Below, piece by piece: positions 1 to 8,346 of a DNA stretch of 64,000 nucleotides. Position numbers and translations under genes: made by a program. The first letter of the stretch is position 1. Each line of letters opens with the position of its first letter. The notes under the pieces were generated by a model, which saw only the letters and a program-made list of their open reading frames with translations, ran no database searches and had not been told where the DNA came from. The stretch is from contig JAIDDH010000097.1 in assembly GCA_029055435.1 (NCBI GenBank), positions 1 to 64,000 of the forward strand, given 5' to 3'. The stretch comes from Acetatifactor sp. GTDB lineage: Bacteria; Bacillota; Clostridia; Lachnospirales; Lachnospiraceae.

Positions 1-1
1 A

Positions 2-775
2 ACAGCTAAGGAATTATCTATTATTAATCCAGAAGTAGTAAATGGGCTTCAAACATCAACGGAGATATATAATTATTTCAGCGAAAATTTAAGTTTACTA
101 GATAATGAAAAAAGAAATGTTTTGGTTAGAGTAATTGTTCCATTATCAGAGGAATCTCGAGATAATATTATTTTTGCAACCAATAATCAGACTAATATAC
201 CTAAGTCATCACTTCGTGTTACGGATACAATCCATTTGCAGATTGAAATATATTTTAAGAGTCGTGGATTGTATTATGACAGAAGAAAAAATTATTATAA
301 AAATCAAAAGAAAAAAGCAGCAGACATAATCGGTGTATCTTTCTTGGCTCAATGCCTAATTAGTATTTTTTTAAGAAAGCCAGATTTTGCAAGGGCTAGG
401 CCGTCTACATTGCTTACAGATGAAGAAACATATAAAAGATTATATGGGTCAAATACAGATTTGGAGGCATATTACAATACGGCATTATTAGGGAAAAAAG
501 TGAGAACAAATCTTAGCAAAACTTCAGACATGACTTCTGCAGAAAGAAATGATGTTCTGTATTATTTATTATACGCAGTTTCCGCAAAAATATTTGGTAA
601 AAAAGATATTTCGTTTTCAGATGTTAAGGATATGAATATAGACAATGTGACAGATGTATTGATAAATGAATTAAAAGCAATTATATATAAAAAATATAAG
701 GAACTCGGAGGAAATGGACGAGTTGCAAAAAGTGATACGTTTATTAATGAAATTGATAAAATTCTAGGATTGTAA
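2..775 (+). CDS. AIPR family (abortive infection/phage resistance) protein, C-terminal part
   Basis: The reading frame is open from base 2, so the 5' end lies outside the window and about 257 C-terminal residues are visible. Near the left edge it reads INPEVVNGLQTSTEIYNY, which resembles the conserved 'NG(L/C)QTS' segment of AIPR proteins. These are phage-resistance factors often found inside or next to restriction-modification loci. The rest is a Lys/Ile-rich helical region without a motif I recognise. A TTG at 122 could be taken as a start, but the conserved segment upstream of it argues against that. It ends 22 nt before hsdR, so it is probably co-transcribed with the type I system whose hsdM and hsdS would lie further left. 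The family call is fairly good; the biochemical activity is unknown. Confidence 0.6.
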   Translation, partial: TAKELSIINPEVVNGLQTSTEIYNYFSENLSLLDNEKRNVLVRVIVPLSEESRDNIIFATNNQTNIPKSSLRVTDTIHLQIEIYFKSRGLYYDRRKNYYKNQKKKAADIIGVSFLAQCLISIFLRKPDFARARPSTLLTDEETYKRLYGSNTDLEAYYNTALLGKKVRTNLSKTSDMTSAERNDVLYYLLYAVSAKIFGKKDISFSDVKDMNIDNVTDVLINELKAIIYKKYKELGGNGRVAKSDTFINEIDKILGL

Positions 776-797
776 ATGTTAGGAAAGGAGTGTAGGT

Positions 798-3700
798 ATG
801 AGCTACGATTACTCCGAAAACATTCTTGTGCAGGAGAGTGCCGGCAATTTGCTCCATAATGAGCTGGGCTGGGATGTTCAGTTCGCATATAATACAGAAG
901 TTTTGGGCAAAACCGGTACCTTCGGCAGGGAAAGCTATAAGGATATATTGTTGCTTCGCTATTTCCATGAAGCACTTGAACGGTTGAATCCTTGGATCAA
1001 TGACAGCCAAATTTCCGAGGCACAGAAAGTGCTGGAAAACAGACTGTCTACATCTGCTCTCTTGCAGGTGAACGAGGAGAAGTATTTTCTTATTCGTGAT
1101 GGAATTCCGGTTACGGTCAAAAAGCCTAATGGGCAGACAGAGATCAAGAAGGCTGCTGTCATCGATTTTCAAAATCCGGAAAACAACTATTTCCTTGCCA
1201 TCAAGGAGATGAAGATACATGGTGATTTATATCGCCGCAGAACGGATATTGTTGGTTTTGTAAACGGTATTCCTCTGCTGTTTGTTGAATTGAAAAAGAA
1301 TACTGTGGATGTCCAGAACGCCTATGATGACAATTACACAGATTATCAGGACACTATCCCACATCTATTTTATTACAATGCTTTTCTTATACTCTCCAAC
1401 GGTATGGAAGCAAAAGTTGGCACACTTGGTAGCAAGTTTGAGTTCTTCCATGATTGGAAGCGACTTGCAGAAGAGGATCAGGGCAATGTAGTTTTGGAAA
1501 CGATGCTTCGCGGTATCTGCAAGAAAGAGAATTTCCTTGACTTGTTTGAGAATTTTATCCTTTATGATCATTCTGGCGGTCACACAGCAAAAATTCTTGC
1601 TCGCAATCACCAGTATCTTGGTGTAAATGAGGCAATGAAAGCCTATGCCGCAAGAAAGCTGAATGATGGTAAGCTAGGTGTGTTTTGGCATACACAAGGT
1701 TCTGGAAAGAGCTATTCTATGCTGTTTTTCGCTCAGAAGGTCCGCAGAAAATTTGAGGGCTCACCAACATTTGTCATTCTCACCGATCGTGATGAGTTGA
1801 ATACCCAAATCAGCGATACCTTTGAGAACTGCGGTTTGTTGGGCAAGACCAAAGCGTCACAATTTATTGCGTGTAGCGGGGATGATCTTGTTCAAAAACT
1901 GCATGGTAATCCAAGCTTCATCTTTACATTGATTCAAAAGTTCAACAAGCCGAATGCTGAATCAATTTATCCTGACCACGATATTATTATCATGTCTGAT
2001 GAGGCCCATCGCAGTCAGTATGGAATTTTTGCGGATAACATGATGAGGCTACTGCCAACGGCGGCTCGCATTGGCTTTACTGGAACACCGCTTTTATCCA
2101 GTGATAATATCACTGCCCGTACTTTTGGAGGCTATGTTTCTGTCTATGACTTCAATCGGGCCGTTGAGGATGGTGCTACCGTCCCCCTTTACTATGAGAA
2201 TCGCGGCGAGAAAATACTCGATCTGCATAATCCTGAAATCACAAGCCAAATCCTGGATGCCATTGAAAATGCGGACTTAGATGTAGACCAGCAGGACAAG
2301 CTGGAAGCAGAATTTGCCAAAGAGATTCACCTGCTCACCGCTGAACCAAGGTTAAAATCTATTGCCCGTGATTTTGTAAGTCACTATTCCGATTTATGGA
2401 CGAGCGGAAAGGCGATGTTTGTCTGCCTTAATAAGGTTACTTGTGTTCGTATGTATAATTTCGTCCAGGAATATTGGGCGGAAGAAATCAAGAGTCTAAA
2501 AGCAAGGATAAAGGCAGCGACGCAGCAGGAAGCACAAGAACTTGAGCGAAAGCTTAAGTGGATGCAGGAAACAGAAATGGCGGTTGTTATCAGCCAGGAG
2601 CAGAACGAGATCCAGACCTTCAAAAAGTGGAATTTGGATATCAAATACCATCGTACCAAGATGGAAAAGCGGGAGCTTGATAAAGAATTCAAGGATTCCA
2701 AAAATCCGCTTCGTGTTGTATTCGTCTGTGCGATGTGGCTCACCGGTTTTGATGTAAAATGCCTGTCCTGTCTGTATCTAGATAAGCCGTTAAAGGCACA
2801 TACTTTGATGCAGACGATTGCTCGTGCAAATCGTGTCAGCGAGGGTAAGAGCAACGGTCTGATTATAGACTACATTGGCATTGTCAAGGCTCTTAGAAAA
2901 GCTCTGGCAGATTATACCGCTAATGTTGGCGGGAATGGTGGATCAGACCCCACCGTAGACAAGGTTGAGCTTATTGCACGTATCCTTGAAACCATTGGCA
3001 AAGCTAAGTCCTTTTTAGCTGAGAATGACTTTGATTTGCAGATGCTGATTGACGCGCAGGATTTTATGAAACTTTCATATTTACAGGAAGCGGCAAATGC
3101 GGTATGTGGTACGATGGAGGATAAAAAGACTTACACAACCTATGCGTCTGAGTTGAATCGCCTGATGAAGTATACCGACCGTAATGATATTGCCAGTCAT
3201 AGTCGTAAAGAATATGAAGCCATTGCTGCTATATATGCAGAGCTCCAGAAGAAGCGAAAACACATCAACACAACAGACCTGATGATAGAAATCAATGGTA
3301 TCATTAGCTCCTATGTGGAAATTCAGCATACTCCAATGATGGTGGGAGAAGAACCTCGCCGCTTTGATATCAGTGCCATTGACTTTGATTTGCTTCGTAG
3401 GGAGTTCGCCAGAATCAAGAAAAAGAATCTGATGTTGAAGGATTTGGAAGAGCTTATTCAGCAAAAGATTGACAGAATGCTATTTACGAATCCCGAACGC
3501 ATCAATTACTATGAGCGTTATCAGCAGATTATCAATGATTACAACAGCGAACAGGATAGAGCAACTATTGAGAAAACCTTCATGGACTTGATGAATTTGG
3601 CAAACCAGATGAGCCAGGAAGAACAACGGTATGTGCGTGAAGGATTTGCCAGCGATGAAGAGCTTTCCCTCTATGATATGTTGTTCCGTGATGACCTGAG

Positions 3701-3938
3701 CAAGAAAGATATCAAAAAGATCAAGGAAGTTGCCACTATGTTGCTTCAAAGGCTCAAAGAAAAAATCTTCGAGCTGGACCATTGGACTGACAAGCAGGAA
3801 ACCAAGGCAGCCGTAGATAATTTGATCCGTGATACTCTCTGGGAAGAATTACCGGAGTGCTATGATGAGATCAGCATCTCTACATACCGCCAGCGGATTT
3901 ATGAGTATGTATATACAAGATATAAAGAGGTAGCATAA
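798..3938 (+). CDS. hsdR: Type I restriction endonuclease subunit R (HsdR), first system
   Basis: This is the motor and nuclease subunit of a type I restriction enzyme (1046 aa), which translocates DNA and cuts unmodified DNA in complex with HsdM and HsdS. The N-terminal nuclease domain shows a PD-(D/E)XK pattern near residues 150-175 (DIVGFVNGIPLLFVELKK). The SF2 helicase core follows, with Walker A HTQGSGKS near residue 300, Walker B/DEAH in MSDEAHRSQYG near 400, and motif III GFTGTP near 430. A helical C-terminal part follows, as expected for binding the methylase core. A good ribosome site (AGGAAAGGAG) precedes the ATG at 798. No hsdM or hsdS for this system is in the window; they should lie left of base 1. 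It is clearly different from the HsdR at 59971. Confidence 0.95.
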   Translation: MSYDYSENILVQESAGNLLHNELGWDVQFAYNTEVLGKTGTFGRESYKDILLLRYFHEALERLNPWINDSQISEAQKVLENRLSTSALLQVNEEKYFLIRDGIPVTVKKPNGQTEIKKAAVIDFQNPENNYFLAIKEMKIHGDLYRRRTDIVGFVNGIPLLFVELKKNTVDVQNAYDDNYTDYQDTIPHLFYYNAFLILSNGMEAKVGTLGSKFEFFHDWKRLAEEDQGNVVLETMLRGICKKENFLDLFENFILYDHSGGHTAKILARNHQYLGVNEAMKAYAARKLNDGKLGVFWHTQGSGKSYSMLFFAQKVRRKFEGSPTFVILTDRDELNTQISDTFENCGLLGKTKASQFIACSGDDLVQKLHGNPSFIFTLIQKFNKPNAESIYPDHDIIIMSDEAHRSQYGIFADNMMRLLPTAARIGFTGTPLLSSDNITARTFGGYVSVYDFNRAVEDGATVPLYYENRGEKILDLHNPEITSQILDAIENADLDVDQQDKLEAEFAKEIHLLTAEPRLKSIARDFVSHYSDLWTSGKAMFVCLNKVTCVRMYNFVQEYWAEEIKSLKARIKAATQQEAQELERKLKWMQETEMAVVISQEQNEIQTFKKWNLDIKYHRTKMEKRELDKEFKDSKNPLRVVFVCAMWLTGFDVKCLSCLYLDKPLKAHTLMQTIARANRVSEGKSNGLIIDYIGIVKALRKALADYTANVGGNGGSDPTVDKVELIARILETIGKAKSFLAENDFDLQMLIDAQDFMKLSYLQEAANAVCGTMEDKKTYTTYASELNRLMKYTDRNDIASHSRKEYEAIAAIYAELQKKRKHINTTDLMIEINGIISSYVEIQHTPMMVGEEPRRFDISAIDFDLLRREFARIKKKNLMLKDLEELIQQKIDRMLFTNPERINYYERYQQIINDYNSEQDRATIEKTFMDLMNLANQMSQEEQRYVREGFASDEELSLYDMLFRDDLSKKDIKKIKEVATMLLQRLKEKIFELDHWTDKQETKAAVDNLIRDTLWEELPECYDEISISTYRQRIYEYVYTRYKEVA

Positions 3939-3965
3939 TGCCGCATTGAAGAGGCGATTGATATT

Positions 3966-5531
3966 ATGAGAAAATTTACTAATCCCTTTCCTGAGATATG
4001 TACCAAGTATGCCCTGCAATTTGACATAGCGAGTGATAATAGCGATGTTAAACTTGTAAGAAAACTAATAGATGAAGTAGAGGCTTTCTTGAAAAATCAT
4101 ACCGATGCAGTGTATGCGCCATTATATTATTGCTTAGGCACATCCTACGGAAATTTGAGAACCCACGGATATTCAATTAGCGGTGCTACAGAAGCATCTA
4201 TCTTGTCTTCAGATGAGATAGATGCTTCCCTTGAACGGGAGATATTTTATTTTAGGCATTGTCTTGAACTTTTGGATACATTTGAATTATCAAAGGAAGA
4301 GTTTAAACCATATATCAAAGGATTGCGTTTACAAGTCTATACTAACTATGCTAATGCGTTAGAAAATTGCGGTAGAAAAGCTGCAGCAATGAAATATTAC
4401 CGAAGTGTATTGAGCATTAACCCTTCTTTCGGAATGGCAGAAGGAAATATAGGTCGAGCATTGCAGCATTATTCAGCACTTATACATGATCTGGGGCATA
4501 AAGATTATTTACATCATTTTGCATACAGATATTTGAAGTCTTCTCTAAATAGGACTGATGTGCATGAATCTGCCAAGAAATATTTTGAAATGTGTGTTAA
4601 TGCATATTCAACGGAAATCAGGGAATCTTTTTTAGAAAAGCAATTAGAAATTCCAGAATATTCACTAGGCGAGATAGAAGAGGAAACATATCGGAAATGG
4701 TGTTTACATCACCATTTGTTTTTAAATCCATTAAATGATCTCCCACAAGAGTTGTCATGTTTTGCAACAGATTCCCTGCAATTGCCAGACATGGTAACAT
4801 CAATAGAGCAAGTTGAACCGCCCAAATATTATGGTATGTTTAATCAACTGAAGCAGGAATACATATATGCCAGATATTTATGCTATGCAGCTTCTACAGA
4901 GGGAGAAGAAACACATTTTGCAGATAAGGAAACTCATTTGATCAATATGTTTGATTACCCTCAATATTCAATACGTGTTGAGGGATTGAAAACTGCATTC
5001 CGTCAGTTGTATTCATTATTTGATAAAGTTGCTTTTCTTGTGAATGATTACTGGGAGCTTGGAATACATGAGCGCGATATTAACTATCGGACAATCTGGT
5101 TGAAGGGATATGGAAGCGGTAAAAAGTATTATAAATACAACAATGTGCTTGTGTTGGACAATAATGTTGCTCTCAAGTCCATGTTTTGGATTCATAATGA
5201 ATTCAACAAAAAGTTTGGCGAGGCAAATAGTCCTTACGCTAAAAACATGCAGATTCTTCGTAATGCGCTCGAGCATAAATTTGTGAAGGTTCACGCAGAT
5301 ATTTTGTGGGATGGTAAAGAGAACCAAGAACTGGGGCAAGATTCTTTTTATCATATAACAGAGAGCGTCTTGTTGCAGCATACTATGGATTTATTAGAAA
5401 TTGTTAGAGAATGGCTCATTGATCTTACTATGGCAATTCATATTGAAGAGAAAAAACGTAGTGAAAATTACAATGAAACTGCAGTAGCTACTATGCCATT
5501 GATTGAATTTGAAGATGAATGGAAAAAGTAA
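3966..5531 (+). CDS. LA2681-type HEPN domain protein
   Basis: This is a 521-aa protein whose N-terminal two thirds look like TPR-type helical repeats, for example YTNYANALENCGRKAAAMKY. The C-terminal third carries a HEPN signature R-N-x3-H at R432-N433...H437 (RNALEH) followed by the long helix VLLQHTMDLLEIVREWL. The layout matches the LA2681 family of HEPN proteins. HEPN domains with RxxxxH are typically metal-independent RNases used in toxin-antitoxin and abortive infection systems. It starts 28 nt after hsdR, between a restriction subunit and a Fic protein, so a defence role is a reasonable inference. RNase activity is predicted only from the RNxxxH motif. Confidence 0.7.
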   Translation: MRKFTNPFPEICTKYALQFDIASDNSDVKLVRKLIDEVEAFLKNHTDAVYAPLYYCLGTSYGNLRTHGYSISGATEASILSSDEIDASLEREIFYFRHCLELLDTFELSKEEFKPYIKGLRLQVYTNYANALENCGRKAAAMKYYRSVLSINPSFGMAEGNIGRALQHYSALIHDLGHKDYLHHFAYRYLKSSLNRTDVHESAKKYFEMCVNAYSTEIRESFLEKQLEIPEYSLGEIEEETYRKWCLHHHLFLNPLNDLPQELSCFATDSLQLPDMVTSIEQVEPPKYYGMFNQLKQEYIYARYLCYAASTEGEETHFADKETHLINMFDYPQYSIRVEGLKTAFRQLYSLFDKVAFLVNDYWELGIHERDINYRTIWLKGYGSGKKYYKYNNVLVLDNNVALKSMFWIHNEFNKKFGEANSPYAKNMQILRNALEHKFVKVHADILWDGKENQELGQDSFYHITESVLLQHTMDLLEIVREWLIDLTMAIHIEEKKRSENYNETAVATMPLIEFEDEWKK

Positions 5532-5649
5532 AAATGCCAATGGAAGAAATTCTGTATTATTCACAAATGTAATTTTGCAATAGTAAATAACTACATTGAT
5601 GATGAAGGATATGTTGCCGGATAAAGTTGACTGGATCAAAAAGAAAGAC

Positions 5650-5719
5650 CTCCATCATACTTATTGATATCTCCATCATTTAATGATAAAATGATGGAGA
5701 TATTCCTGAAATGAAGGAG
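5650..5719 (+). promoter_or_regulatory. Operator-like array of four half-sites upstream of the Fic gene
   Basis: The sequence ctccatcat occurs at 5650-5658 and 5671-5679. Its inverted form atgatggag occurs at 5691-5699, and atgaaggag (one mismatch) at 5711-5719. Spacing is 20-21 nt, about two helical turns. The middle pair forms an exact 15-bp inverted repeat (5667-5681 with 5689-5703, 7-nt loop). The last half-site overlaps the Fic ribosome-binding site. No T-tract follows, so this is more likely a repressor site than a terminator. Autoregulation by the winged-helix end of the Fic protein is possible but unproven. Confidence 0.5.
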
Positions 5720-5727
5720 ATAGTTTT

Positions 5728-6774
5728 ATGAGAGATTTTGATTATACAAAAGCTCCGGAAAAACTTCTTACGCCTGAAATTGTCCAAATGGTAGCAAGTA
5801 TCCATGAACATAAAGGTAAACAGGAGTTGTTTTTGGAAGCCAATATAGATGAATTAAAAACGCTTTTAGAAGTAGCTCTTATCCAGAGCACAGGTGCATC
5901 TAATCGAATTGAAGGCATTTTTACAAGTGATAAGCGCTTGGAAGAACTGGTAAGAAGAAAGGCGGAACCACGCAACCGTTCTGAGCAGGAAATTGCCGGT
6001 TATCGTGAAGTTCTTTCAACAATACACGAGAGTTATGAATATATTGTACCAAGACCCAATATTATTTTGCAGCTTCACCGTGATCTGTATTCTTATTCTC
6101 AGGGTGCTGCTGGCGGAAATTATAAAAATTCTGATAATGTTATTGCAGAGACTGATGTAGAAGGTAATCAGAAAGCCAGATTCATTCCCGTTCCCGAGTT
6201 TCAGACAGCAGAGGCGATGAATAAATTGTGTACCGGATTTTTGGAAGCATGGGAAGCAAATAAAATGGATAAGCTGCTTCTTATCCCAATGTTTATTCTT
6301 GATTTTCTCTGCATCCATCCATTTAATGATGGCAATGGACGTATGAGTCGCTTGCTGACACTACTTCTCTTTTATAAAGCCGGTTATATTGTTGGAAAAT
6401 ATGTCAGTATGGAGATGCTGATTGAAAAAACAAAAGAAACCTACTACGAAGCATTACAAGCTAGTTCTACAGGTTGGCATGAGTGTGAAAATTCCTATGA
6501 GCCATTTGTAAAATATTATTTGGGAATCATACTTAAAGCATATAACGAATTTGAAAATCGGGTAGAACATCTAAAGAATAGAAGTCTTTCTAAGCCTGAA
6601 AGAATAAAGGTAGTGATTGATCGAAAGGTCGGCAAAATTACAAAGAAAGAAATTATGGAGCTTTGCCCGGATATAAGTAAGGTTACGGTAGAGAGAACAC
6701 TAACTGACTTAGTAAAAAGTGGTTATATTGCAAAGGTTGGTGCAGGTCCGGCTACAGCTTATGTTCGACTTTAA
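5728..6774 (+). CDS. Fic family protein with C-terminal winged helix
   Basis: This is a 348-aa Fic-fold protein, probably an AMP-transferase that modifies Ser, Thr or Tyr hydroxyls of target proteins. The catalytic motif is intact: HPFNDGNGR at residues 197-205, matching HxFx(D/E)GNGR. An N-terminal inhibitory motif, S58-x3-E62-G63 in SNRIEG, marks it as a class II Fic protein in which the inhibitory helix is on the same chain. The C-terminal ~60 residues look like a winged helix (KEIMELCPDISKVTVERTLT), suggesting DNA binding. The gene is monocistronic and preceded by an operator-like repeat array. It closes the AT-rich accessory block. Related proteins are found in mobile and defence regions, but many are of unknown function. 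Confidence 0.9.
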   Translation: MRDFDYTKAPEKLLTPEIVQMVASIHEHKGKQELFLEANIDELKTLLEVALIQSTGASNRIEGIFTSDKRLEELVRRKAEPRNRSEQEIAGYREVLSTIHESYEYIVPRPNIILQLHRDLYSYSQGAAGGNYKNSDNVIAETDVEGNQKARFIPVPEFQTAEAMNKLCTGFLEAWEANKMDKLLLIPMFILDFLCIHPFNDGNGRMSRLLTLLLFYKAGYIVGKYVSMEMLIEKTKETYYEALQASSTGWHECENSYEPFVKYYLGIILKAYNEFENRVEHLKNRSLSKPERIKVVIDRKVGKITKKEIMELCPDISKVTVERTLTDLVKSGYIAKVGAGPATAYVRL

Positions 6775-6857
6775 GATAAAATTATGTCAACCAATTGAAT
6801 AAAATGTCAACATGGGAAATCAAAATATGTTGCACACTACAGTGCTTCATATAGATT

Positions 6858-6985
6858 GACAAAAGGCAAAGATAAAAACGCAACGCGCATCCCGCGGGAT
6901 GTGCCAGAGCCGGTAGGTAGCCCGGCCGTCCTGTCAGCAATGACGGGGTAAGTAACCTGCCCCTCCGGGTTGTCCGTTCTTTGTC
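6858..6985 (+). promoter_or_regulatory. YjdF (azaaromatic-sensing) riboswitch aptamer
   Basis: The leader of yjdF carries the conserved YjdF RNA pattern: gacaaaaggcaaa, gataaaaacgcaacgcgc, a cgcatcccgcgggatgtg hairpin, ccagagccggtaggtagccc, and then a variable stem. The outer P1 helix is formed by gacaaa (6858-6863) and tttgtc (6980-6985). The class is established as a sensor of planar azaaromatic compounds found upstream of yjdF. The gene immediately downstream here is yjdF itself, which supports the call. Confidence 0.88.
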
Positions 6986-7019
6986 CATAACACATTTAAG
7001 GAGGGATCGTTATGGACAA
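6981..7019 (+). promoter_or_regulatory. YjdF riboswitch expression platform sequestering the start codon
   Basis: ttgtccataac (6981-6991) is the exact reverse complement of gttatggacaa (7009-7019), which contains the yjdF ATG. The ribosome site AAGGAGGG sits in the loop between them. The left strand shares bases 6981-6985 with the 3' strand of aptamer P1. The two helices therefore cannot form together. This predicts translational control, ON when ligand stabilises P1. Confidence 0.7.
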
Positions 7020-7428
7020 GACGAGTGGAAAGCTGACAGTGTTATTTGAGGAACCGTTCTGGGTGGGAGTCTTTGAACGAATATCCGACGGCAAATTGTC
7101 GGTGTGCAAGGTCACATTTGGCGCTGAACCGAAGGATTATGAGGTTTGGGATTTCATCCTCAAACATTACAGTGATCTAAAATTTAGTCCAGCTGTTGAA
7201 ATCGAGGTGAAGCAGACCGCGGACAATCCAAAGCGCAGACAGCGTAATGCCAGAAAGCAGTTGCAGAATTCCGGCATTGGAACGAAGTCACAACAGGCGC
7301 TGCAGAATCAGCGCGAGGAAATGAAAACCGAGCGCAGGCAGCTCCGCAAGGAACAGAAGGACATTGAGAAACAGCGGCAGTTCGATTTGAAACAGCAAAA
7401 AAGAAAAGAGAAGCACAGAGGACACTGA
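7012..7428 (+). CDS. yjdF: YjdF family protein (DUF2992)
   Basis: This 138-aa cytoplasmic protein has the typical YjdF layout. The N-terminal half starts KLTVLFEEPFWVGVFER and includes a FGAEPKDYEVWDF segment. The C-terminal half is a highly charged helix (residues ~70-138) rich in Lys, Arg, Gln and Glu, with GTKSQQALQ. The molecular function of the family is not known. Its control by an azaaromatic riboswitch suggests a role in handling toxic planar heterocycles. It has its own leader and ends in the loop of a terminator hairpin at 7408-7439 facing the MerR gene. The next regulator on the other strand is a TipAL-like multidrug-sensing MerR, so this may be a small xenobiotic-response locus. 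Confidence 0.92.
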   Translation: MDKTSGKLTVLFEEPFWVGVFERISDGKLSVCKVTFGAEPKDYEVWDFILKHYSDLKFSPAVEIEVKQTADNPKRRQRNARKQLQNSGIGTKSQQALQNQREEMKTERRQLRKEQKDIEKQRQFDLKQQKRKEKHRGH

Positions 7429-7439
7429 CTGTGCTTCTC
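7408..7439. terminator. Convergent terminator between yjdF and the MerR gene
   Basis: gagaagcacag (7408-7418) pairs exactly with ctgtgcttctc (7429-7439) around a 10-nt loop that contains the yjdF stop codon. On the minus strand the stem is followed by TTTTCTTTTTTG, a good U-tract for the MerR transcript. The plus-strand tail is only moderately T-rich, so termination of yjdF is less certain. Confidence 0.75.
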
Positions 7440-7473
7440 CTGTAAAGTGCCTTGCTCTTTTGTTTTTGTTCAA

Positions 7474-8202
7474 TTACCGCTGGCAATGAAACTGTATCGC
7501 TTTATTGGCGAACTCCGCGGTTCCTTCGCCGCCTACCTCATCAATACTCTTAGTGAAATCGCCGCCGCCTGCATACATTTTTCCAAGGCCGGAAAGAATT
7601 TCATCCGTACAATTATAGAAATGCTCTGTAAAAAACGTCTGCAGCCTGACGACAAGGGACTGTGCTTCCTCGGATGCCGGATCGGTCTCTTTAATCTTGC
7701 CGAATTCACTAAAAATGGACATGACCTGTACAGCAAAGGTCTTTTCATCCTCAGGTGTCCAGTTCTTTGCTTTCTCTTCAAACTCCTTATATTGAGGAGT
7801 GTTTCCCCATGACGCCTTTGCCTGTGCGGCATATTCATCGATTTTACTTGTATCAAATGCTGAAAAATCCATATAGTTCACCCCTAACAATTTTATTCCA
7901 CGAGCAAAGAGAATCAGGTTTTCGAGATGTTCCTTCTTCAGGGTCAATAAAGCAATCTGCTGTTCCAAAGCTTTATTGCAGTCAAAGTCGGGACTCTCAA
8001 GAATTCTTTTGATTTCCTTTAGCGGAAACTTCAATTCCCGAAACAGCAAAATTTGTTGCAGCCGTTGCAAATCCGTATCGTCATACAGCCTGTACCCGGC
8101 TTCGGTGTATTCTGTCGGATGCAGAAGACCGATCTTGTCATAATATTGCAGAGTGCGTATACTCACTCCGGCAAGTTTGCTAACCTCATGTACTGTCATC
8201 AT
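7474..8202 (-). CDS. MerR family regulator with TipAS-type antibiotic-binding domain
   Basis: This 242-aa regulator starts MMTVHEVSKLAGVSIRTLQYYDKIGLL, a standard MerR winged helix (residues 1-70). A coiled-coil dimerisation helix (~75-115) follows, then a C-terminal all-helical TipAS-like domain (~120-240) with WGNTPQYKEFEEKAKNW. TipAL-type proteins bind bulky drugs and activate promoters that have overlong spacers. Just upstream of the gene lies exactly such a promoter (8229-8259), so autoregulation is likely. Transcription converges on yjdF and ends at the shared hairpin. Confidence 0.92.
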   Translation of the reverse strand: MMTVHEVSKLAGVSIRTLQYYDKIGLLHPTEYTEAGYRLYDDTDLQRLQQILLFRELKFPLKEIKRILESPDFDCNKALEQQIALLTLKKEHLENLILFARGIKLLGVNYMDFSAFDTSKIDEYAAQAKASWGNTPQYKEFEEKAKNWTPEDEKTFAVQVMSIFSEFGKIKETDPASEEAQSLVVRLQTFFTEHFYNCTDEILSGLGKMYAGGGDFTKSIDEVGGEGTAEFANKAIQFHCQR

Positions 8203-8228
8203 CGGCGTTTCCTCCTCGTGTTATTTTG

Positions 8229-8259
8229 ATAATAAACTATTACGCAGCGTAGTAGTCAA
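8229..8259 (-). promoter_or_regulatory. MerR-type promoter/operator with 19-bp spacer
   Basis: Read on the minus strand: TTGACT (8259-8254), a 19-bp spacer, then TATTAT (8234-8229). The spacer contains the near-perfect dyad ctactacgctgcgtaatag. A 19-bp spacer with a central dyad is the hallmark of MerR-activated promoters. It lies 27 nt upstream of the MerR start codon. Confidence 0.75.
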
Positions 8260-8346
8260 CACTTTTTTCAAATATTTCCGAAAACTCAAATCTATGGTAT
8301 AATTCTTAAGTAAAGCATCATATTTCAGATAGAAAGGTATCAAAAA

